Below are positions 27,297-40,200 of a stretch of 64,000 bases of DNA, piece by piece. The notes under the pieces are model-generated. The model ran no database searches. It was not told the DNA's origin and worked only from the letters and a program-made list of their open reading frames with translations. Every line of letters starts with the position of its first letter. Position 1 is the stretch's first letter. A program made the position numbers and the translations under genes. Source of the DNA: a virus; the IMG/VR virus record IMGVR_UViG_3300032116_015700, positions 27,094 through 91,093 of that record, one strand, 5' to 3'.

Positions 27297-27305
27297 TATA
27301 AATAT
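27297..27305 (-). promoter_or_regulatory. Putative phage promoter core (ATATTTATA), distal
   Basis: Second perfect copy in the same gap, 41 nt before the ATG at 27255. This is the only gap with two copies. Confidence 0.5.
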
Positions 27306-27324
27306 TAATAGATAATTTATATCG

Positions 27325-28257
27325 TTATTCATTTGCAGATTCAAGAAGTGAAAGAATTACTGATAAATCTGGCGAGCCAGAAACAATAAAGCCATATCCT
27401 TCCTCTAATACTAATTTACCTGCTACAACAGGTGAAAGTGAATCCGCTGCCGGAATTGTTACGTTTGTAACCAACTGAATAGGATTTTGTGCTATTAAAG
27501 TTGGATTTTCAATTGTGTTTATTACAGTATTTACTAATCCATTTATAACATAAGCAGAACTACTAAATTGTAAAGTTGTAGGACTAAAAGAATTAAAAGA
27601 TTGAGTTACTGTGTTTTGATACAATCTACTAACAAATTGAGATGCTGTTACTGATTGATTTTTTATTACTTGTTGACTTAAATAATTAAAATATTCTAAA
27701 GCGTCTAACGATGATGAATATTCCTCAGGAAAATTTGTTTTTATAATATTAATACCGTTTTTTGTAAAATATGATTTTGCAGCTTTATCAGTTCTAATTT
27801 TTAGATTATTATCTAAATCATAAGAAATTGCGTCTGCTAAATCTAAAGCGTAATTTTCAAATCTTGAAGAAGTAAATACAAAAGGAGTTTCAGAAAGATT
27901 ATTTTGAAATGATGAATATGCAGCCACTTCTTTTCTTAAAAATTGTCTATTAAGAGCCAGAAGTGCCGATGCACTATCAAAACTTCCACTAAAATTATCT
28001 AATGTTACAAACCCACCAACAGATGCGCTTATAAAAGAACTACCACTATAAACACCTTCAAAAGATGGTAATGGAATTTCTCTATTAGATGTTACTAATA
28101 TAGTTACAGGCTGTGTAACAAAACTATTGTTTGTAATTTGTGCAGAAAGAACAATTGATGAAACACCTACCGGCGTAACATAAACTTCATCCTGCTCACC
28201 AGTCAGAGATGTTACTACTGACTGAAATCGGTTTAACGGTACAAATACATTTGCCAT
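27325..28257 (-). CDS. Structural-region protein, 310 residues
   Basis: A 310-residue protein with no family I can name. The N-terminal 115 residues look like a β-sandwich (DEVYVTPVGVSSIVLSAQI, TQPVTILVTSN, GGFVTLDNFSG). The middle, about residues 120-200, is helical, with the phrase LADAISYDLDNNLKIRTDKA. The C-terminus returns to β-strands. It lies 17 nt downstream of the 4363-codon gene and before the 3513-codon fibre, so it is probably on the transcript of the former. A role as an adaptor between appendages is plausible from position only. The start is the ATG at 28257, followed by NVFVPLNRFQSVVTSL. Confidence 0.65.
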   Translation of the reverse strand: MANVFVPLNRFQSVVTSLTGEQDEVYVTPVGVSSIVLSAQITNNSFVTQPVTILVTSNREIPLPSFEGVYSGSSFISASVGGFVTLDNFSGSFDSASALLALNRQFLRKEVAAYSSFQNNLSETPFVFTSSRFENYALDLADAISYDLDNNLKIRTDKAAKSYFTKNGINIIKTNFPEEYSSSLDALEYFNYLSQQVIKNQSVTASQFVSRLYQNTVTQSFNSFSPTTLQFSSSAYVINGLVNTVINTIENPTLIAQNPIQLVTNVTIPAADSLSPVVAGKLVLEEGYGFIVSGSPDLSVILSLLESANE

Positions 28258-28274
28258 TTCTTTTTATTTTCCTT

Positions 28275-31200
28275 TTATATTTGAAGTGCCAATGAGAACG
28301 GAGTTACCAATGAGAATAGAGATTTACTAAACGTTCTACCCACAAGAGTACCAGTTGCCTGGTTAATACTTAAACCAGTACCGATTCTAAAGTCACCATC
28401 TTGGTTACCGGATGTGAAGAAGATTCTACCCCCACCCAATTCGGTAATTTCAAAAGCCGGATTTGCAACACCACTACCACCTTGGTTTGGAGGGAGTGCT
28501 TTAAATGTCACACCACTACCATTATAGGAGTAGTCAATACCAGTTGCCACAATTAGAGAACCAAATGATTCCAATGGTGCTCCAGCTGCGATAAACTCAG
28601 CTCTCGTTCTTAAATATCTATTTGTTTCAAGAGTCTCTAATTTTTGAGAAGAAATTACCGCTTGTGCACTTCCATATTGTCCTGTATAGTAAGAAGATGC
28701 TGCTGCAATTGCTCTTTCATTGCCACCATACAACAAATCAGTTGCACATGCATCAACAATCAATCCAGTATCTCTTGAACAACTAGCTTCATTATATACT
28801 AAATATGGGAATGCTCCATTTGTATATCCGATTGCTCTTTGTTTCAATTCATCTTTAGCCGCTACTAATCTTGCTGCTGCTTGTCTTCTCTTTGTAGAAG
28901 GTGCTAAATAAGTTAATTGAGTGTTTCTAACTAATTTTTCAGCTATACCTCTTGCAAAGTTAATACCATCTACAGTTTGTTTCTTTTGTCCAACTTCACC
29001 ATTATCAGTATATGATTCTGCGATTGCTACTGAAGGTATTCTATAATAATAAGAACCTGCCTCAATACTTCTTTCATTACCACCATATACCAAGTCAGTT
29101 CTGATAGCGTCTATAATAAATCCTAAATCACGAGAACAACTTACTTCGTTATATTTTAATGTACTCCAAGAAGAACTCAAGAAAGTAATTGTTTCTTTTT
29201 GAATTAATGGTTTATTGAATGTTAATAGTTGAGCCGTTCTCATTAATGAACCAGAAGCAACCCACACATCTACATAAGTTGGATTTGTTACTGATTTACT
29301 TGCCAATCTTCCCGCATATCTTACACCAGTAATTGTTGGGTCCAATTGGTTTTGTTCAGAAGGTACACCTGCGTTAGTTGCCCTTGATGGGAATAAATAA
29401 TAGTATGTTCCCGCTATTACACTTCTTTCTTGTCCACCATAAAGAAGGTCAGTTGTTGCTGCATCAATCAAATACTTAACATCTCTACTACAACTTGCTT
29501 CGTTATATTTAACACCACTCCAAGAAGATGAAACATATGCAATAGCTTCCGCCGCAATAAAGTTTTTGTTTTCTCTTAATAAGTAAACTGAAGAAGATAC
29601 TGCCAAAGATGCTGTATTAAACTCAACGTTTTGTATTACCTTTTGTGCTATTCTACTTGCGTAGTTTATACCATCATTGGTTTGTTTTAATTGCCCATCA
29701 CCATCTCCATCGCCCAATAAAGTTGCTTTAGATGGATATTTGAAATAGAATTCTCCACTCATCACAGTTCTTTCATTACCACCATACAATAGGTCAGTTG
29801 CTACACCATCAATAATATATCCAACATCTCGTCTACACTTAGCTTTATCATAATTAAAGTTAGCCCAACTTGATGTTAAGTAATGTAATGTTTCTTCTTG
29901 TATAAACTCTCTATTACTTCTTAACAATGCTACTGAAGCAGATACTACTTGCGATGCGGTAACAAATACTTTATTTTGAATAATGTTCTTAGCTATTCCA
30001 CCCGCGTAATCAATTGCATTTACAGTAGATTCTAATTGAGAACCAGTAGCCAATGAAGGATATAAGAAATAATACAATCCTGCTTTAGCACTTCTCTCAT
30101 TACCACCATAAAGAATATCAGTTGATACGGCATCTATTAGGTGTCCAACATCCCTTCTACATTTAGATTCGGTATATTGTAAACCAACCCAAGAAGAACT
30201 TACATAAGCAATAGTTTCTTCTTGTATGAATGCCTTATTTTGTTTCATTAACGCGTGAGATGCTGATGCGTAGATTGAAGCGGTAAAGAATTGAGTATTT
30301 ACAATTACTTTTTGTGCCAATTGCCCTGCATATCTCATAGCATCCAATGTTTCATCTAATTGAGAACCAGTTGCCGCTGATGGATATAAGTAATAATATA
30401 ATCCCGCAGTTCTTATTCTTTCATTACCACCATAATAAACATCGGTTGCAACAGCGTCTATAATGTGAGAAATATCTCTCTTACACTTATCTTCGTTATA
30501 TGTAAATGCTACATCAGAATTAGAACCAGTCACCCAAGATGAACTAATATACGCTATTGTTTCATTCTGAATAAATGGTTTATTTTGATTTAGCAATGTC
30601 CATGCAGTTGTTCTTTCAATTGAAGCTGTTTGGTACTCAATATTTTGAAGTACTTTTTGTGCTAATTTACTTGCGTAGAATAATCCATCCAATGTGTAGT
30701 TCAATTGAGAATCAGTTGCTTGTGATGCTGATTCAAAATAGAACTTACCATTTACAATTGATGCAGAATCTACACCAAACAACATATCTTCAGCTGCACC
30801 ACTAATAATCAATCCAACATCTCTCTTACATTTAGTTTCATCGTAAGATGCAGTACTCCAAGAAGAACTAATATACGCGATAGTTTCATTTTGAATGAAT
30901 CCTATGTTTTCTTTTAATAAGTTATATGCGTAATAAACATTAGATGCAGTTGATGGAGTTGTGTAAACTACAGGAGTTGGTAATGAAGCAGTTCCAATTG
31001 CCACAATATTTGTTACTATTGAAATTGATGCTGAAATTAAAGAAGCCTCATAAGTTGTTCCATAATTAGATGATGCAGTTATATACTGATTTGCATTTGT
31101 AAACTTAATACTTTCAGATGTATTTGAAATTAATGATGGAATTGAACCCGTACCAACTTCTACAATATTTGTTACTACTGCAAATGATGAACTTACTCTA

Positions 31201-34200
31201 TTCACTTCATATGCGGATGCTGAGTATGAAGCTGAGTATTGTGTTGTTCCAGTAACTTTAATATTATTCGCAGTATTCAATATAATTTGTGGTTCTGCTA
31301 TTAAGTTACTATTAATGATTTGCTCAGTTAATCTTCTAGCATAATCAATTGCAGTTGTTGTTTCAACTACCTGCTCTGATTCGGTTGCCAATGAAGGATA
31401 TAAGTAATAGAACTCTCCAGCTTTATTACTTCTTTCATTACCACCGTATAATAGGTCAGTTGCTACTGCATCTACAATATATCCAACATCTCTACGGCAT
31501 TTAGATTCAATATAATCCAACTCAGGCCATTTAGCGTTTACAAACGCTACGGTTTCTTCCTGAATGAAAGTTTTGTTATTTTTAATTAGATTATATGCGG
31601 TTTGGTTGTTAGCAGATGGTGATACAAATGTTGAACCACTCACAATATTCATCGCTAATCCCCTAGCATGTCTAACGCCGGTTAATGTTGGTTCTAATTG
31701 TTCATCAGTTGCTTCGGATGGGTAATCATAATAATATCTACCTGCAATAATACTTCTCTCATTACCACCATATAAAATATCGGTTGCAACCGCATCTATA
31801 ATGTAACCTAAATCTCTTTCACATTTAGATTGAGAATACACAAATCCTTGCCAAGATGAACTTAAATACGCAATAGATTCTGATACTATAAATTGTTTGT
31901 TTGTTCTTAATGATGCCCAAGAAGAAGAAACAAATGATGAAGAAAAATGTGTTAATACAGTATTTCTAACTACTTTTTCAGCCATTCCACCTGCAAACTT
32001 TAATGCAGTTACAGTCTGGTCTAATTGAGAACCAGTAGCTTGAGAAGGATAGTCAAAATAGAATCTTCCATTTACGAAAGATGCGGAGTTTCCACCATAT
32101 AATAAATCAAATGCTGCACCACTTATAATTAACCCTACATCTCTACTACAACTTGCCTCATTATATACAAATGTTGACCAAGATGAACTCATAAATGCAA
32201 TTGTTTCATCTATAATCATTTGTTTATTATCTAATAATAAATTATACGCATTATTGATTTTTGCATTAGTATTTGGAGTAATAGCAGGTGCCTCATAAAC
32301 AACTGAACTCGTACCATCATTTAATAATGTATCAATTACTAAAGAGAATGATGAAGAAATAAGTTTAGCTTGTAATCTATCTGCACTACTTCCACTTATT
32401 ATTTGCGGTGTTGCTGTAACTTTAATACTTGCAGATGTATTTGGTATTAATGTTGGAATTACCGATGTTCCGGTATTTACTATATTCAATACAATACCAA
32501 ACAAGTTACCAATTCTATTTATTTCAGAACCACTACCCGTAATTGAAATTGCGGTTGCGGTTGTTGTTTTTATTGAAGAAGAAGTATTTGAAACCAATGT
32601 TGGTATAGAACCAGTTCCATTGTTTATAATATTAATTACGTTTCCAAATGAACTACTAATACTTGCAGTTTGGGTGTTATACGTTCCACTTCCTAAACTT
32701 TGTGTTATTGATGAAATATGCAATAAAGTTGGTGTACTTAATTGGAATCCATAATTGTAATTATTTGCCAAACTATCAGGCACAGACGCAGAACCCCAAT
32801 AAATAATATCTCTTATTAATCCAAATGATGCCGTTGTTATACCAACTTCAATTGAACTTGCTGATACAGATGAAGTAATTTGAGATTCATTTGATACTTT
32901 AATAGAAGAACTTGAGTTTGTTACAAGTGGTGGTACTACATTCAATCCACCTGCAATAATTTCAGTAACTAATGCAAATGATGAACTCACTTTATTAATT
33001 TCTACTGTTGTGGCAGATATTGATGATGTAATTGGAGTTATATGACTTACTCTAATATTTGCATTAGTATTTGAAACTAAAGTAGGTGAAGATAATTGTA
33101 AATTTTGAACTATCTTTTTAGAAAGTGATTTTGCATATTCAACACCCGCTACAGTTTCAACTACCTGGTCAACTTTAGTTGCTTTAGATGGATATCTATA
33201 ATAGTAATCACCAGCAATAATACTTCTCTGATTACCACCATACCAAAGGTCAGTTGCTACGTTATCAACGATATACCCAACATCCCTTCTACATTTTTCT
33301 CTATTATATCTCAAATATGGATAGAAAGCATCAATAAATTGAATAGTTTCGTTTTGTATAAATGTTCTATTATTTTTAAGAAGATTATACGAAGATGAAA
33401 CAAATTCAGTTGGTGAAGTCAATAATTGTGAAGATATTACTTTTTGTGAAATACCCGCTGCAAATTGAATACCATCAATAGTAGGTCCTTTTTGTGCATT
33501 CGTTGTTGGAGAAATTGATGAAGTATATACTGCTGCAGAAGGATATAAATAATAGTATTCACCTGCTTTAGAACTTCTTTCGTTACCACCATATAATAGG
33601 TCAGTTGCTACATTATCAATAATATACGCAACATCTCTACTACAACTTAATTCGTTAAATGTAAAACCACCAACATTAGTCCAAGATGAACTCAAAAATG
33701 CAATAGTTTCTTTTTGAATTAATTGTTTATTTTGTCTTAACAAATTCCATGCAGTAAGTTCTGAATTAGTAGGTTGTAATAATGTTATATTTTTTGCTAC
33801 CTTTTCAACTAAACCTTTAGCGTGTTTAATACCATCCAATGTTTGGTCTAATTGTCCTTCATCATTACCATCACCTTCTACTATTGCAAGAGATGGATAT
33901 AAATAATAGTATTCACCAGCTTCTCTACTTCTCTCATTTCCACCATAAAGTATATCAGTTGCCACAGCGTCAATTATGTAACCAACATCCCTTCTACATT
34001 TAATTTGGTCATATTGGAAAAAACTCCATGCAGAATTAAGGAATCCAATAGTTTCAGTTTGTACTAAATCTTTATTTTCTTTTACTAAATTATATGTAGT
34101 TTGAACTGAAAGTGAAGCTGTTACAAATACTCTATTATTAAGTATTTGCTCCACCATATGCTTAGCGTGCTTAATACCACTTAATGTTGGTCCTAATTGA

Positions 34201-37200
34201 GATGTTGTTGCTTGAGATGGGTATCTATAATAAAACTCCCCTGCCTCTATACTTCTTTCATTACCACCATAAACTAAATCAGTTGCAACTGCATCTAAAA
34301 TATAACCAACATCTCTTTTACATGTTTGTTCGTTATATGATGCAGTACTCCAACTTGCAGAAACATATGCGATAACTTCATCGGCAATAAATCCTTTATT
34401 ATTGTAAATCAACTCTCTTGCCTGCAATCTATTTTGAGATACTTTACTAAATGTATTACCTCTTAATAGTTTATCTGCCAAATCTCTTGCATATCCAATA
34501 CCAGTAACAGTTTCTTGTATTTGTGAGCCTGTTGCTTCTGATGGATAAAGGTAATAATAAACTCCTGCTTTAATTGTTCTTTCGTTGCCACCCCACTTAA
34601 CATCAGTTGCCACTGCGTCAATTATATAACCAACATCTCTCTTACAAGTATTTTGGTCATAAGAATGAGATGCCCAAGAAGAAGATAAATATGCAATTGT
34701 TTCTTCTTGAATAAATCTTTTGTTGTTTACTAAAATATCATGTGCAACTAATGATTGTGAATTTGGATATGATAATACCGTATTTACAATTAGTTTTTGT
34801 GCTAATCTACTTGCATAGAATACTCCATCTAAAGTTTGATTTAATTGTGAACCTTGTGCTTGAGATGGGTAATCGTAATAAAATTTACCGTTTACTACTG
34901 ATGCGGAGTTACTATTCCAAATAAGGTCTTCAGCTGCGCCACTAATAATTAATCCAACATCTCTACGGCATTTTTCTTCATCATAAGATGCAGTTGACCA
35001 AGATGAACTCAAATAAGCAATAACTTCATTTTGTATGAATGGTATATTTTGTTTTAATATTCCGTATGCTGCTAATACAGCCGATGAAGATACCGATGAA
35101 GTATATGATGATGTAGGTAAATTTGCTATAAATGAACCAGTACCATTTGATATAATATTTGTTACTATTGAAATAGATGCCGATATTGCATTTACTTCGG
35201 TTTGTGTTGCAGATGATGCAGAAATGTATTGTGGTGTTGATGTAACTTTAATATTATTTACAGTATTTAGAACAAGTGTTGGTAAAGAGCCTGTACCATT
35301 TTCTAATATATTAATTACTCTATTAAAACTAGAAGTTATATTATTAGCTAATGATTTAGATACTGCAACTGATGATGAATATTGAGTTTCATTTGTTATT
35401 CTCAACAATGCGTTTACATTCTTTACCAATGTTGGTAATGAGCCAGTTCCTTCTTTCACAATATCTAAAACAATATCAAAACTATTGTTTGAGCCAGTAA
35501 TAAATGTATTAGATATAGATGCGGTTGAAATAAATTGAGGATAGTTTGTATTTTTAATTAATCCACTTGCATTATTTACCAAATTTGGAATTGAACCAGT
35601 ACCATTTGCTATAATATCCAATACTATATTAAAACCAGTAGTTACTTTTGCAGAATCAGATGGAAGTGGTTGTACCGATGAACTAAATTGATTATTAGTT
35701 AAACGTATAACACCCTTTATTGAAGAAGATGTAATTGTTGGTATTGCAGAAATACCTTTATCTATAATATTAATTACATTTCCAAATGATTGAGATACAA
35801 TGTTTTTATCGGTTTGATTTACAATACTTGAAGTAATTGTTTGTACTTCACTAGTCTTTTTAATACCATTTTCAGTATTTGAAACTAAAGTTGGAAACGC
35901 AGAACTACCACTTTCAATAATTTTTGCTACATTATCAAAACTATCTTCTATTGCCTTACCACCAATCGCAACCAACTTTGCCAAATCTCTCGTAAATCTT
36001 ACTGCATCGGTTGTTTCGGTTACTTGTGCATCCGTTGCTTGTGATGGGTATAAGAAATAGAATCTTCCTGCAGTAATTGCTCTCTCATTTCCACCATATA
36101 CTAAATCAGTTAAAACATTATCAGTTATAAATCCAACATCTCTAAAGCATTTAGATTGTATATAATTTAATGTTGGATATGTATCGTTCACATACTCAAT
36201 AGTATTTTGTTGTAAGAATGTTCTATTATCTTTTACTAATTTTCTTGCGGCTAATACAGCTTCAGATGGATTAGTTAAACTAACATTCTTAATAATATTT
36301 TGTACTAATTGATTTGCGTAATAAACACCTGTTATAGTTGGGTCTAATTGCTGAGATACGGAAGGTTCTCCACCCACCGTTGCTGCAGATGGATATCTAT
36401 AATAAAAATCACCAGCAACAATACTTCTTTCATTTCCACCATATACCAAATCAGTTCTTACTGCATCTAAAATATATCCCACATCTCTTTTACACTTAGC
36501 CTCATTATAATAAACTCCACTCCAAGAAGATGAAACATATTCTACAACTTCTGCCGCAATAAGTTCTTTGTTTCTTCTTATTAACTCACTTGCGTTTATT
36601 GAATTAAGTGAAGCTTGTGTGAATGTTTCTCCAACAACAATCTTTTGTGCTAATCTACTTGCGTAGTTGATAGCATCAGTTGTTTGAATTAATTGTGAAC
36701 CAGTTGCTGCCGATGGATATGTAAAATAGTAATCCGCTGCTATTCTAGTTCTTTCATTACCGCCATAGATAATATCAGTTCTGATTGCATCTAAAATATA
36801 TCCAATATCCCTTCTACAAGTTGTTTCATTGTAATCAAAACTTCCCCAAGATGAACTCATATATGCTATGGTTTCATCTGCTATAAAATCTTTGTTATTC
36901 AATATCAAGAATGAAGCACTTGCTCTACTTCCAGTAAATTGTTGTAATTCTATATTTTGAATTAATTTTTGTGCTAATCTACTTGCGTAGTTAATACCAT
37001 CTAAAGTTTGTGCCAATTGAGAACCAGTAGCCTGCGATGGATATTCATAATAGAATTGTCCATTTACTACTGATGATGAATTTACGTTAAAAATTAAATC
37101 TTCAGCGGCACCACTTATAATTAATCCAACATCTCTACGGCATTTAGCTTCATCATACTCAAATGTACTCCAAGAAGAACTTAAATATGCTATTGTTTCG

Positions 37201-40200
37201 TCTTGTATGAAATCAATATTTTGTTTAATTATTTCATAAGCAGCTCTTGCATTAGATGATGATAATGGAGCCGTATATGGTTGCTTACCAAATACACCTG
37301 CACTCTCACCTCTTTCAATAATTTTAGTTACAATTGAAATTGAAGATGAAATAAATGCAACATCTTCCAAGCTTCCACTATAAGATGAAGAAACGTATTG
37401 TTCAGTTGCACTTACTTTAATATTTTGAGATAAAGAAGAAGTTAATACAGGTATTACCGATTTACCACTTACTAATACATCGGTAATAAGTTTCATTGAT
37501 GAACTAATACTTTGTGATTCTGCAGTTGTTGCTGGTATTGCCAAAGTTTCTAACGATGTAGCAGTTACTTTAATGTTTGCCGCTACACTTGATGTATAAA
37601 GTGGAATTGAACCAGTACCATTTGTAATTATTGTACCTATCAATGATATAGATGCGGACAATGAACTACTTAACGCACCACTTGCGGCATTTGAACCACT
37701 ATATTGTGCTAATGAAGTTACTTTTATCGCATTTGCCTGTGAGTATGTGATTGCTGGTTCAGCTGCAATACCACCTGCAATAATTGTATTTACAATATCA
37801 TATCCACTTCCAATTTTATTAACTTCGGATGGAGATACAAATGATGATGTAACCTGTGAACCAGATGTTACATTAAGAGGATTATCTTTACCCCAATTTA
37901 AACCCGTATTTTGTGCCAATATTGAAGGTACAGCGGATATACCTCTTTTAATAATTCCTTCAATAATTGCAAAAGAACTACTAATAGAATTTTGTTGAGT
38001 TTGCGTACCACTATTTGATGATGTTACATTTGTATTATTTGTAACTTTAAAATTTCTCTCATCATTATTTACAATTCTTGGTGTATCTAAAATAATATTA
38101 CTTACAATATAATCAGTAATAATTTTTGCGTATTTAATTGCACCAATTGTTTCTCTTCTTTGAGTTGTTGTAGCAATAGATGGGTATTCATAATAATATT
38201 TACCTGCTATTACACTTCTCTCATTTCCACCATACAACAAGTCAGTTGAAACATTATCTAATATGTATCCAACATCACGTCTACACTTTTCTTGGTTATA
38301 TGATAATTGTGGAAAAGCAACATTTACAAATTCAATTACTTCATTTTGTATTAAACTCTTATTACTTCTTATTAAAGAGTATGCAGCTTGTGAAGATGTA
38401 GTTGGTAAACTAAATGTTTTTCCTGCAACTAAATTATTTACTAAACCTGCTGCAAAGCGAATACCATCTAAAGTTTGTCCCAATTGTCCATTACCATCAC
38501 CATCTCCCTCAACAATCGCTAATGAAGGATATAAATAATAAAATTCACCCGCTTCAATACTTCTTTCATTACCTCCATATAGAGTATCAGTTGCTACAGC
38601 ATCTAGAATATAACCAACATCTCGTTTACACTTTGCTTCATTATAATAAAAATTAGACCAAGAAGAAGATAAAAATGCAATAGTTTCATTTTGTATAAAT
38701 GATTTATTGTTATTGATTACTTGCCATGCAGTTTTTCTTTTTTGTGTATATGCATCTAAATCAATATCCCTAAATGTTTTATTTTTGATAAGTTCAATTG
38801 CTAATCTAGCTGCGTATTTTACTGCTGTTTTGGTTGGGTCTTTTTGTGATGTAATTGCACTAGATGGATATTCGTAATAGAATCTACCTGCAGTAATACT
38901 TTTATCATTACCACCCAATAATAGGTCTTGCGCAACAGCATCAATCAAGAAACCAACATCTCTACGGCAGGTTGCCTCATTGTAATAGAATCCATCTACA
39001 CCACTCCAAGAAGATGAAATATACTGTATTACTTCTTCTTGAATAAATGCTTTACTTCCGGTAAGAATTTCAAATGCGTTAATTATATCAGTGTCTTCAC
39101 TAGCCACACTTCCACTTATAGTTGCTGGATATGTTAGTGTATTTGCAATTAATTCTCTTGGAGTTTCTGAATTATTTATTATAAAGAATCTACCACTTAA
39201 TGTATTATTAATTTGTGATGTATAATATAATGTATTTGGTGCATCATATGGTACAGTGAACGTAATATTACCAACACTATCACCATTATTTATTACGCCT
39301 TTATTATAATCAAAAGTGTTTGCAATAGTTTCAACTGGTTGTGTTCTTATAAAGAATGGATAATCAATTCCACCTTGTCCTTCCGATGCACTTACATAAA
39401 ATTTATAAGTTTCACCTCTAAATAAAGTTATTGTAGGATTATTACCAACACCATCCCAATTATAAGATGAACTGTTTACATTTGTAATTGTATAATTTCT
39501 TCTATGGTTATTTGGAATTGGTAAAATATTACTACCAGTACCATTTGATAATATGTTATAAATTATACTAAAACTTGCACTTACTTTATTAATTGTTTCT
39601 ACTGAAGATGAGATACCACTTTGAACTGGTTCTAATCCACCAATATAAAAACTTGCACTTAATGAAGAAGTTAATTTTGGTACAACACTTAATCCATTTT
39701 TTATAATATCTATTACGGTTTCAAAAGATGAACTTATACTAGCGGTTACATCATTTGGTAATGCCGGAGAAGCAGGTGATGGTATTATTGATGTTCTTCT
39801 AATACTTGCCGATGTTGATGATTTAAAATCATAGGAACCAGTACCATTTGAAAAAATACCTAATAATACACCAAACGAAGAGCTAATTTGATTTAAATCT
39901 CCTTGAGATGCAGATAGTGGAGTAGCCGAACCAGAATAAGAGCCTGTAATTTGTGTTGCTCCTAAAATATTATAAGGTGATTCTGAACTAAATCCTTTAT
40001 TTGAACTTCTTGCTAATAACGTAGGATAATTTGAAGTACCACTATCTACTATTTCACTTACTAATTTAAAATCCGCTGAAATTTCATCCGCAGCGGTTGA
40101 AGATAATTCTACTCCAGATGAAGTAGTGTATTGTGGAAATTGAGAAGGAGATGATAAACGGATACCTTCCGCTGTATTTAATGTTGTTACTTCAGGCAAT

